A DNA stretch of 19,397 nucleotides, taken from assembly GCA_038318235.1 (NCBI GenBank), contig JBBQBY010000071.1, forward strand, positions 1 through 19,397, written 5' to 3'. The DNA comes from JAPLGZ01 sp038318235. Its GTDB lineage: Bacteria; Chloroflexota; Anaerolineae; Caldilineales; Caldilineaceae. Position numbers and translations under genes: made by a program. Positions 13,864 to 19,397 of this stretch are shown one piece after another. The notes below the pieces were generated by a model. That model was not told the origin of the DNA. It worked only from the letters and a program-made list of their open reading frames with translations, and made no database searches. How positions within the stretch are numbered: position 1 is the first letter of the stretch; each line of letters starts with the position of its first letter.

Positions 13864-14976
13864 TCATATTGCCGCCGCCGCGACCAGATTAGAACATCTT
13901 CCGAGTAAGCCTTCGCTCGTGGCGGCGGGCTGGGTGGTAAAAAGCACGCAGGACAATTCACGCGCAGGGTCCATCCAAACCACCGTGCCGGTGGCACCGC
14001 CGTGACCATACGCTCCCGGCGCAGTCAAATTGCCCAAATAGGACCAGCCAATCGTTGACTGACGCCGCCAACCCAAGCCCCAGGATTGTCCCATGCGCAC
14101 TGACTCGGGAAGCGCAGGCATCGCTGAGGTTTGATCTGTCGTCATGGCTTGCACGGTGGCGGGACCCAGGATGCGTAGACCGTCGAGTTCGCCGCCGTTT
14201 AGAAATAGCTGGCAGAAGCGGCCCAGATCACCAACCGTTGCGAACATGCCGCCCCACGGCGCACCAAAATTATGCCAATACGGCGTATTCCAACCCCAGT
14301 CTTTGCCCTGCATCTCTTCGTCGATATTCACCTGAGCCACGCGTTCGGCGGGCAAATTTTGGATGCCAAGCGCCGTGCTTGTCATGTGGAGCGGACCAAA
14401 GATCTCGCGCTGGAGAAAGGCGGGCAAGGCTATTCCCTCCAGTCGTTCGACAAGCGCACCGAGCATCGCGGTGCCACAACTTTGATATTGAATATTCGTG
14501 CCAGACGGAAAATCGAGCTTGAGCGTGCAAATCCGCTGCACAAATTCGGCCAGCGGTGCATGTTGGCTGCGCAGGGTGCGATCTTCGGGCAACATATCGG
14601 GCAGACCAGAGGTGTGCGTCATCAAATGGCGCACGGTAACTTGTTCTTTGCCGTTGGCGCCAAATTCGGGAATGATCGAACAGACGGGGTCATCCAAAAG
14701 TAATTTGCCGCGCTCCACCAACAACATCACCGCCGTAACCGTGACTGGTTTGGTGACGGAGGCAGTCAAAAAGATCGCGTCCGTTGGCATGGGGGGCGAA
14801 TCCAGCGTTAGACCTAGGCGACCAAAGCTGCGTGGTTCGCCGGCGATGCCATGGCGCGCAAGCTGGATCGCTGCGCCTGGAATTTTGCCCGTTTGCACCG
14901 CTTTACCTAAAAATTGATAAACACGTTCCAGCCGTTCTGGTGAAAAACCGTCATGTGCGGGCGCTGAGGTTGTCAT
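13864..14976 (-). CDS. Serine hydrolase, class C beta-lactamase / esterase family
   Basis: This family includes AmpC-like beta-lactamases, D-aminopeptidases and esterases such as EstB; the fold alone does not imply antibiotic resistance. The 370 aa contain the nucleophile motif SVTK (S73, K76), the second motif YQS (Y163-S165) in place of the usual YxN, and HGG (324-326) in the third-motif position (KTG/HxG). HLMTHTSGLPDMLPEDRT is a typical family block. No N-terminal signal peptide is seen, so it is probably cytoplasmic, which argues for an esterase or peptidase over a periplasmic lactamase. GGGAG lies seven bases before the ATG. The neighbouring creatininase-family gene suggests another hydrolytic step. 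Confidence 0.9.
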   Translation of the reverse strand: MTTSAPAHDGFSPERLERVYQFLGKAVQTGKIPGAAIQLARHGIAGEPRSFGRLGLTLDSPPMPTDAIFLTASVTKPVTVTAVMLLVERGKLLLDDPVCSIIPEFGANGKEQVTVRHLMTHTSGLPDMLPEDRTLRSQHAPLAEFVQRICTLKLDFPSGTNIQYQSCGTAMLGALVERLEGIALPAFLQREIFGPLHMTSTALGIQNLPAERVAQVNIDEEMQGKDWGWNTPYWHNFGAPWGGMFATVGDLGRFCQLFLNGGELDGLRILGPATVQAMTTDQTSAMPALPESVRMGQSWGLGWRRQSTIGWSYLGNLTAPGAYGHGGATGTVVWMDPARELSCVLFTTQPAATSEGLLGRCSNLVAAAAI

Positions 14977-15005
14977 TTTAGTACTCCCATGAAAATAACA
15001 TTAGG

Positions 15006-15104
15006 GCCATGCCGAAAAAATAGATATCCACGCTTTAAGCTGTTTCCTCGGCATGGCTGGGGCTTTTCCGGTTGAAGATGGCTATTTTATTTTTCGGAAA
15101 AGCC
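15006..15104. repeat. Nested inverted repeats with mutually exclusive pairings
   Basis: GCCATGCCGA (15006-15015) pairs with TCGGCATGGC (15048-15057), and GGCTTTTCCG (15061-15070) pairs with CGGAAAAGCC (15095-15104). CCGAAAAAATAG (15012-15023) can instead pair with the CTATTTT...TTTCGG stretch at 15082-15097, which would break both stems. The 99-bp unit lies in the 200-bp gap upstream of the serine hydrolase gene and after the creatininase-family gene. It could be a palindromic mobile repeat or an attenuator-like leader. Confidence 0.7.
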
Positions 15105-15176
15105 TAGATTGTTGGCAGAAGTAAGATTTTATCCAACATTCCGCACACCGCTTGAATCGGTCGATTGCACCAAGCA

Positions 15177-16067
15177 TCATACTGGCTTGGGGATTTCATA
15201 ATTCAATTGCCAGATCGAGTGGGCGGGCGGTGGTTTATCCGGGCCAACTTGCATGGTCTTGAACGCTGGCAACTGGGGCAGCACTTCATTCGCCCAGAGC
15301 TGTTCAACGGCCATGAAACTGAGCGGTTTGCGCGTCGTTGGCTTATGTTGCTCAAAGTCATTTAGCAATTCCGTCGCCTTGTCACCCAGCCAGCGTACTT
15401 CGTCTGCCACCATCCGCTCCCCAATGCGCCGATCAGCTTCGCGTGCGTTCGGCCCCATTGCAAAGTGGGGATGCGGGACATCTGGCGTGGGAAAACGCGA
15501 AACATCGACACAGTCTGGTTCAACGGCCCAAAGCAACGATGTTTCGACCTTGCCCGCATGATCGCCGGTGGCTTTGCCGTCTTCGTCGAAGCCTGGCTGG
15601 TTGGCTTCAAAGTCAGGCAGACCGTAGATGCGCATGGCAAAATGCGGCTGCAAGAGTTCGATCAGCGTCTTGAGGTCTTGCCAGTTAGGCCCATAATGAC
15701 CGGTCAACAAGATCGCTGCGTGAAAACCGAGCGCATCGGCTGCCCGCAAATGGTAGCAGACATTCTTGAAATGAACCCAAGGCGGCACCGCCGTCAACCA
15801 AGGGCGCGCCTCGCCAGACCATTCAGACGCCCAAGCGCCGTAGAGTCCAATTTCGTGAATATGCCAGTAGTCGGGCGGCGCAACGATGCCACCGTGGCTT
15901 TGTGCTGCCCGGCAACAAATCGCGTGGGCCTTGAGCGCATCCAGGCCAAGCGTGTTTTGTGGCCCATGCGGTTCGCAGAGCCCGTAGGCAAAATAGATCA
16001 CCGGACAGGCCGCTATCGCGGCTTCGAGTTGATCGGGAAACATCCGTTCCCAGCGTACTTCGGACAT
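15177..16067 (-). CDS. Creatininase-family amidohydrolase
   Basis: Members hydrolyse cyclic amides or formamides with two metals, as in creatininase and the MftE/ArfB branch. The 296 aa keep the metal-ligand pattern: E32, H34 and D43 in CEPHGPQNTLGLD, H124 in LTGHYGPN, and HAGKVETS with E175. Against the common EQHGPHLPLGTD, NGHGGN and HAGExETS motifs, several second-shell positions differ (Gln37, Thr39, Tyr125, Pro127 and Lys173), so substrate specificity is probably unusual. AAGGAG lies seven bases before the ATG. No signal peptide is seen. It is transcribed towards the serine hydrolase gene. Creatinine itself is an unlikely substrate here. Confidence 0.88.
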   Translation of the reverse strand: MSEVRWERMFPDQLEAAIAACPVIYFAYGLCEPHGPQNTLGLDALKAHAICCRAAQSHGGIVAPPDYWHIHEIGLYGAWASEWSGEARPWLTAVPPWVHFKNVCYHLRAADALGFHAAILLTGHYGPNWQDLKTLIELLQPHFAMRIYGLPDFEANQPGFDEDGKATGDHAGKVETSLLWAVEPDCVDVSRFPTPDVPHPHFAMGPNAREADRRIGERMVADEVRWLGDKATELLNDFEQHKPTTRKPLSFMAVEQLWANEVLPQLPAFKTMQVGPDKPPPAHSIWQLNYEIPKPV

Positions 16068-16119
16068 GGGGATCTCCTTTACGAGGGATAAGGTGGTGTT
16101 AGCACCGGCGCATTAGTAG

Positions 16120-16150
16120 GTGTAGGTGCGGTTTGTAACCGCACCTACAC
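16120..16150. repeat. 14-bp palindromic repeat, copy 1 of a family
   Basis: GTGTAGGTGCGGTT pairs perfectly with AACCGCACCTACAC around a TGT loop, upstream of the creatininase-family gene. A second copy with one changed base in the stem lies at 18746-18774. Two copies in different spacers point to a dispersed REP-like element. Confidence 0.75.
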
Positions 16151-16211
16151 TATCCTGTCTATGTCACCAATTCGGCCTTTTCAGACCGTTTCTTAGATTA
16201 GCTTGGTGCAG

Positions 16212-16283
16212 GTGAGTGCAACACACTGGTCAATCTGATCTTTCGAGTATGGGGAGTTGTTGTGACCAGTGCAATGCACTCAC
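16212..16283. repeat. Inverted repeat with 21-base arms
   Basis: GTGAGTGC and CACTGGTCA (16212-16219, 16224-16232) pair with TGACCAGTG and GCACTCAC (16263-16271, 16276-16283). A 4x4 internal mismatch lies between them and a 30-base loop at the centre. It starts 23 bases after the stop codon of the secreted-protein gene and could be its transcript-end stem, although no T-run follows, or a mobile palindrome. Confidence 0.65.
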
Positions 16284-16306
16284 GCCTGAAAACTAACTTT
16301 GGCAAA

Positions 16307-17194
16307 TTACTGACAACTCTCGATCGAAACAGCATCCGCATACATGGCCGTTTTACCGTTACGGCCATCGTTATAGACGCCGAGGATAAGCCGGATGAGT
16401 TGGCCTTTGAGCGGAGTTAGATCGTACACAATTGGTTCCCAAAGCTGAGCATTGCTGAGCCCAAAGAAGACTCGGCGCGGTCGTCCGTGTTGCGGATCCG
16501 CGATCAAATATTGGAAGTCGCGATTCGTGGCCGTGCTTGCCCGCCAGACCACTGCCTTTAGCGTGATGGTTTTGACATTGGCGGGCAATTTAATCAACTG
16601 ATAACCAGTGCTGTAGGTATAGCGATTGGGATCGTTATCCAGTAGACCAACACGCAGGCTGCCTGCGCCATCAAAAGCACTGTCCGTGCTATAAACACCG
16701 GTCTGGCCGGTAACGGGGAGGCGCCAACCGGTGCGCTCTTCAAAATTACCATTGACCACTAGTTGTTGACAACCGCTTGGTGGCGGTGTCGTGGTGATTG
16801 GTGCTGCTGCCGCCACGGGTGGTGTTGTGGTCACAACGGGTGTAGTTGTAACCACTGGTGTTGTCGTGACTGATGGCGTTGTCGTGACTGATGGCGTTGT
16901 TGTGACTGGTGGCGTTGTTGTGACTGGTGGCGTTGTTGTGACGGGTGGTGTCGTTGTAACGGGTGGTGTCGTCGTTATAGGCAGCACCATCGTTACGGAT
17001 GTGGTCGGGGTGATGGCTGGCGTCGTGGTCAATGTAACGGTAGTTGTCACCGCCAGCGATGAGGATAATGTGGCGGCAAAAGAACGCGACAAATATGGCG
17101 GTTGAATCGTGGCGTTGGCAGGACGAGCCATCCAGAGTAGGCCAGCTAGGCCAACCGTCAGAAAGATCATCAAATAGGTGATTATGCGTTGCAT
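16307..17194 (-). CDS. Secreted protein with Thr/Pro repeat linker and C-terminal jelly-roll-like domain
   Basis: The family is not recognised. Residues 1-28 form a signal peptide (charged start, hydrophobic run, PANA cleavage site), so the protein is exported. A Thr/Val/Pro-rich stretch follows, including nine hexapeptide units TTTP[PSV]V at residues 74-127. Such a flexible linker is a likely glycosylation site. The C-terminal region (142-295) starts LVVNGNFEERTGW, a motif common at the start of carbohydrate-binding or other beta-sandwich modules. It ends YADAVSIESC, with Cys142 and Cys294 at its borders, possibly forming a disulfide. No catalytic motif is visible. The module may bind surface polysaccharide. 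AAAGGAAA lies upstream of the ATG with long spacing. Confidence 0.88.
   Translation of the reverse strand: MQRIITYLMIFLTVGLAGLLWMARPANATIQPPYLSRSFAATLSSSLAVTTTVTLTTTPAITPTTSVTMVLPITTTPPVTTTPPVTTTPPVTTTPPVTTTPSVTTTPSVTTTPVVTTTPVVTTTPPVAAAAPITTTPPPSGCQQLVVNGNFEERTGWRLPVTGQTGVYSTDSAFDGAGSLRVGLLDNDPNRYTYSTGYQLIKLPANVKTITLKAVVWRASTATNRDFQYLIADPQHGRPRRVFFGLSNAQLWEPIVYDLTPLKGQLIRLILGVYNDGRNGKTAMYADAVSIESCQ
16814..16975. repeat. 18-bp coding minisatellite, nine units
   Basis: Nine tandem 18-bp units encode TTTP[PSV]V: four TTTPPV, two TTTPSV, two TTTPVV and a final TTTPPV. Adjacent units are nearly identical in DNA, and changes come in pairs, as expected from recent duplication by slippage or unequal crossover. 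Every unit is a multiple of three, so copy-number change keeps the frame. Confidence 0.85.
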
Positions 17195-17238
17195 GGTGCT
17201 TTGTTTCCTTTCTGTGGAATGAGGGTGCCTATGACAAT

Positions 17239-17291
17239 CGCGGCCCGATGATTGATAGCAACTGTTATCGTTTGTCGGTCATCGGGCCGCG
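17239..17291. repeat. Perfect 13-bp inverted repeat after the SDR gene
   Basis: CGCGGCCCGATGA (17239-17251) is mirrored at 17279-17291 around a 27-base loop that itself holds a small GATA/TATC stem. It lies 10 bp after the SDR stop and upstream of the secreted-protein gene. The GC-rich stem could stop transcription, but no T-run follows on the - strand. Confidence 0.7.
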
Positions 17292-17301
17292 TAGCTCACA
17301 T

Positions 17302-18054
17302 TTAGCCGGTCGAGCCCTTGACGCTCCAGACCGAACCAGTGGTGTAGGTATTGCGTTCGGAGGTGAGAAACTCAACGACTTCGGCCACTTCTTCGGCGTC
17401 CGAATAGCGCCCAATCGGGTTACCAGGGTTGGCGAGGAATTCGGGTGTGAAGCGCGGCACCACCATTTCGGTTAGCGCGCGGCCTGGCTCGACGCCATTA
17501 ATAAAGACATTCTCTTTAGGATAAGCATTACCCAACGCACTGACCAGCGACCAGACTGCGCCTTTGGAGACGCCGTATGGAACTTGATTGGTCGCGCCCA
17601 GACGTGCCCCCGAGGTGATCGTAACGCAGCGACCCCAACCGCCTTTGAGCATATGTGGCAGTACAGCTTGGTGCGCATGGTAAACGCCGAAGAGATTAAT
17701 GCGCAGTACTTTTTCAAACTGCGCCACTGACTGTTCCAAAAAAGTCGCTTCCTTACCTAAAATGCCCGCGCAACAGACGAGAATGTCCAGCCGCCCGAAC
17801 TGTTCGACCGTTTGCGCCACCATCGCCTGCACTGCGGCTTCGTCGGTCACATCGGTTTTGATAAACAGCGCCTTTTGACCCAGCGCTTCGATCTCTTGCA
17901 CCACATCAGGGCCAGTGTCCAAGAGATCGGCAATCACAATATCGCGTCCCTCTTCGGCAATGCGTAGTGCACTGGCGCGACCAATGCCGCGCGCCCCGCC
18001 AGTAATAATTGCCACGCGTCGTTCTTTAGGCGCGGCAAAACGTAAATTTGGCAT
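17302..18054 (-). CDS. Short-chain dehydrogenase/reductase
   Basis: It is an NAD(P)-dependent oxidoreductase, probably acting on a sugar, sugar acid or polyol. The 250 aa have TGGARGIG (18-25) and the catalytic N120, S148, Y160 and K164 (ITSGARLGATNQVPYGVSKGA). The usual NNAG motif reads CCAG (94-97), losing the conserved Asn that supports the Rossmann core. The C-terminal TTGSVWSVKGSTG replaces the common TGxxxxVDGG. The substrate is not assignable. The gene is separated from the antitoxin-like gene upstream by a 256-bp spacer with a MITE-like element. Confidence 0.92.
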   Translation of the reverse strand: MPNLRFAAPKERRVAIITGGARGIGRASALRIAEEGRDIVIADLLDTGPDVVQEIEALGQKALFIKTDVTDEAAVQAMVAQTVEQFGRLDILVCCAGILGKEATFLEQSVAQFEKVLRINLFGVYHAHQAVLPHMLKGGWGRCVTITSGARLGATNQVPYGVSKGAVWSLVSALGNAYPKENVFINGVEPGRALTEMVVPRFTPEFLANPGNPIGRYSDAEEVAEVVEFLTSERNTYTTGSVWSVKGSTG

Positions 18055-18086
18055 AATAACATGATCCTTGAAATTTTAATTTTGTT

Positions 18087-18221
18087 GTGACCGAGACCCC
18101 TCCCGCTCCCCTGCAAGGAGGGAGCCGTCACAGGACGGACAAAGTGACATGTTTTGTCCCTGATCGCACAGCGGGCGCAAAGTGCCATCTGTTCCCTCTC
18201 TGCTGGGGAGGGGTCGCTCAC
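18087..18221. mobile_element. MITE-like 135-bp element with imperfect terminal inverted repeats
   Basis: The left end GTGACCGAGACCCCTCCC and right end GGGAGGGGTCGCTCAC are inverted copies with small indels. The match continues inward: CCTGCAAGGAGGGA versus TCCCTCTCTGCTGG, with a four-base gap. Inside, GGACAAA and TTTGTCC form a further stem. It has no coding capacity and sits in the spacer upstream of the SDR gene. No target-site duplication was identified, so it could be another palindromic repeat. Confidence 0.5.
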
Positions 18222-18310
18222 ATTTTGTTCGGCAAACGCTGGATCCTTATTTCATTGAAATGGCCTTAGGTAACGTTTTGCCAACGCACTGGTGTCAACG
18301 CAGTAGGTTG

Positions 18311-18655
18311 TCAATGTGCTCCTCGATCTTCGTCAATGAGTTCGTCTGTGGGGCGTGTACCTGGAGGAAGTGTGCCAAGCTGCAGCAAGTCTTCAGCCGA
18401 TAACGCAATTGTCCCTTCTGGTGCATAATGGGCCGTACTCAACAGGCCGGCCGCTATCAACTGTTTGCGTAAGTGTTCCCGTTTTTCGGCCCAAGTTTCG
18501 CTCGGTTCGCCATGCGCGGTTGATGACTCTAGAATTTCGGTTTCTCGGCGCGAAATCTGCACATCGACCAGCCCGACGGGTGTGTCCGCTGGTAGATCGA
18601 TGATGAGCTTCTTATCTTCGCCTACCCAGACAGCAAGTTTAATCGCATCCATCAT
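18311..18655 (-). CDS. Orphan antitoxin-like small protein
   Basis: The 114-aa product opens MMDAIKLAVWVGEDKKLIID, then LPADTPVGLVDVQISRRE. This resembles AbrB/VapB-like antitoxin components that pair with PIN-domain toxins in cyanobacteria and Chloroflexota. A charged helix (ETWAEKREHLRKQLIAAGLL, about residues 56-75) and an acidic C-terminus follow and could wrap a toxin. The start is chosen at 18655 because AAGGAG lies five to eight bases upstream of the ATG pair; a frame open back to 18769 lacks a ribosome site. No toxin gene adjoins it on either side. Promoter and palindrome lie just upstream. It could be a solitary antitoxin, a relic, or an unrelated small protein. Confidence 0.75.
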   Translation of the reverse strand: MMDAIKLAVWVGEDKKLIIDLPADTPVGLVDVQISRRETEILESSTAHGEPSETWAEKREHLRKQLIAAGLLSTAHYAPEGTIALSAEDLLQLGTLPPGTRPTDELIDEDRGAH

Positions 18656-18694
18656 CTGTACTCCTTTCCTACTTGTGCTTCCATGCTGCCTGAG

Positions 18695-18723
18695 AGTGTA
18701 AAAGTTGTTCAAACATTTGTCAA
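18695..18723 (-). promoter_or_regulatory. Promoter of the antitoxin-like gene
   Basis: On the - strand TTGACA (18718-18723) and TACACT (18695-18700) are separated by exactly 17 bases. Transcription would start near 18688, about 33 nt before the ATG, leaving room for the AAGGAG ribosome site. Confidence 0.65.
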
Positions 18724-18730
18724 TGACAAA
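18716..18730. promoter_or_regulatory. Palindrome over the -35 box, possible operator
   Basis: TTTGTCA-A-TGACAAA is a perfect 15-bp palindrome covering the -35 hexamer of the antitoxin-like gene. Its outer half-sites TTTGT and ACAAA match those of the palindrome at the higBA start (6237-6248). Autorepression by the encoded protein is an inference. Confidence 0.5.
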
Positions 18731-18745
18731 ATAAAGTGGTAACGA

Positions 18746-18774
18746 CGTAGGTGGGGTTTTTAACCGCACCTACG
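18746..18774. repeat. Palindromic repeat, copy 2 of a family
   Basis: CGTAGGTGGGGTT faces AACCGCACCTACG around a TTT loop, with one mismatched pair inside the stem. It matches the 16120-16150 element at almost every stem base while its flanks differ, as expected for a dispersed element. Confidence 0.7.
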
Positions 18775-18824
18775 ATTACCAGAATCATTGGTTAATCCTC
18801 ATCAACCATCTGTAGAGCCGTTGT

Positions 18825-19397
18825 TTACGCCTTGTCATTCACATCCAACACGCGAATGCCCAACTCTGTCGCCGTCTTGTGGAAAAGCTCGCTGACAAAA
18901 GGTAATTCCTCGGTGCTGTTACCTTCTGAGATTACCGGATAGTCGGGGTCAAGGGCTTCCATGCGCCGGAACAGAGTTTTGAAATCCATCAGCCCCTTGC
19001 CTGGACAACCATCTTGCAAGTGCAACGCCAGCCGATTCTCAATGTTGATATCTTTGGCGTGGCAACTGACAATGTGCTTGCCCATCACGTCAAAATGGTG
19101 ATTGAGCGCCGCCTCTGTATCGAAAACCGTCTCCAATGTGATCCAGTTGGCCGAGTCATAGTCGTTGCGCACCCAGGGCGAATTCACTTCGTCGAGAATC
19201 TCACGCGCGATTTCGGGGGTCTTCAAGGTGACCAATTGATGACATTCCAGGCTCAAAAAGACGCCGGCATCCTCCGCCGCCTGTTTACACTCATTCAGCG
19301 TCTTCACCAATTGGCGGCGGCTGGTCTTCGTCCAGTTGGCGGGATGGGGAAACCAGGGGCCATCGGGATTCATCGAACCAGGGCCGGTGTCGATGCC
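18825..19397 (-). CDS. Sugar phosphate isomerase/epimerase-like TIM barrel, 5'-truncated by the window edge
   Basis: It belongs to the xylose-isomerase-like TIM-barrel superfamily, whose members isomerise or epimerise sugars or act on inositol derivatives using a divalent metal. The frame is open to the last base, reading GIDTGPGS before the Met at 19373, so that Met is internal. Visible barrel residues in order are Glu in GVFLSLECHQ, Asp in VRNDYDSANW, His in HIVSCHAKDI, and Glu in YPVISEGNS. These are the usual four metal ligands. The 190 visible residues are the C-terminal two thirds of a protein normally about 270-300 aa. It lies at the head of the - strand sugar-acid region. The substrate is not assignable. 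Confidence 0.88.
   Translation of the reverse strand, partial: GIDTGPGSMNPDGPWFPHPANWTKTSRRQLVKTLNECKQAAEDAGVFLSLECHQLVTLKTPEIAREILDEVNSPWVRNDYDSANWITLETVFDTEAALNHHFDVMGKHIVSCHAKDINIENRLALHLQDGCPGKGLMDFKTLFRRMEALDPDYPVISEGNSTEELPFVSELFHKTATELGIRVLDVNDKA

Noticed and set aside
13864..14976. Beta-lactamase as an antibiotic-resistance gene
   Set aside because: It has the SxxK fold signature but no signal peptide and a YQS second motif, and it lies among sugar genes; an esterase or peptidase role is likelier.
15465..16091. 208-aa open frame on the + strand opposite the creatininase-family gene
   Set aside because: The - strand frame has all metal-binding motifs; this one is its antisense shadow.
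16814..16975. Tandem repeats as a CRISPR array
   Set aside because: The 18-bp units are contiguous, have no spacers, and encode a hexapeptide repeat in frame.
16791..17105. 104-aa + strand frame with VVVTTGV repeats
   Set aside because: It is the antisense reading of the Thr/Pro minisatellite; the - strand frame has a signal peptide and a folded C-terminal domain.

Overview
The window holds 18 protein genes on a moderately GC-rich bacterial chromosome. Gene content (a CbiR-type cobamide remodelling enzyme, many sugar-acid oxidoreductases, DUF4432, serine-hydrolase and creatininase-family proteins) and AT-rich spacers full of palindromic repeats suggest a Chloroflexota member, perhaps Anaerolineae/Caldilineae. 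That placement is inference from style; there is no marker gene. No rRNA, tRNA, CRISPR array, transposase or phage gene was seen.

Left part, + strand (1-5447). A cobamide block comes first: cobyric acid synthase cobQ (5' end off the window), a PduO-type corrinoid adenosyltransferase, CbiR, and an unrecognised aromatic-rich protein overlapping the end of cbiR. Together these would take up a corrinoid, adenosylate it, strip the lower-ligand loop and allow rebuilding. Next come a DtxR/MntR-family metalloregulator with a near-consensus promoter that predicts a leaderless mRNA, and an L-threonate dehydrogenase-like gene (ltnD).

Middle (5551-6330). A compact higB-higA toxin-antitoxin pair on the - strand lies convergent to ltnD, with its own promoter and a palindrome at the start site. 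A perfect 18-bp inverted repeat separates it from the next block.

Right part, all - strand (6358-19397). In transcription order: a sugar-isomerase-type TIM barrel (5' end off the window), an orphan antitoxin-like small protein, an SDR dehydrogenase, a secreted Thr/Pro-repeat protein, a creatininase-family hydrolase, a class C beta-lactamase-like serine hydrolase, an aldo/keto reductase, an FGGY sugar kinase, a YdjM-like membrane protein, a DUF4432 aldose-epimerase-like protein, a zinc dehydrogenase of the YjmD/RspB type, an SDR D-mannonate oxidoreductase (UxuB/YjmF type), and a small beta-propeller protein. This looks like a catabolic region for sugar acids or uronates. The genes are mostly separated by 40-260 bp spacers rather than packed as one operon. 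Several spacers carry a different long palindrome, and two carry copies of one 27-29 bp hairpin family.
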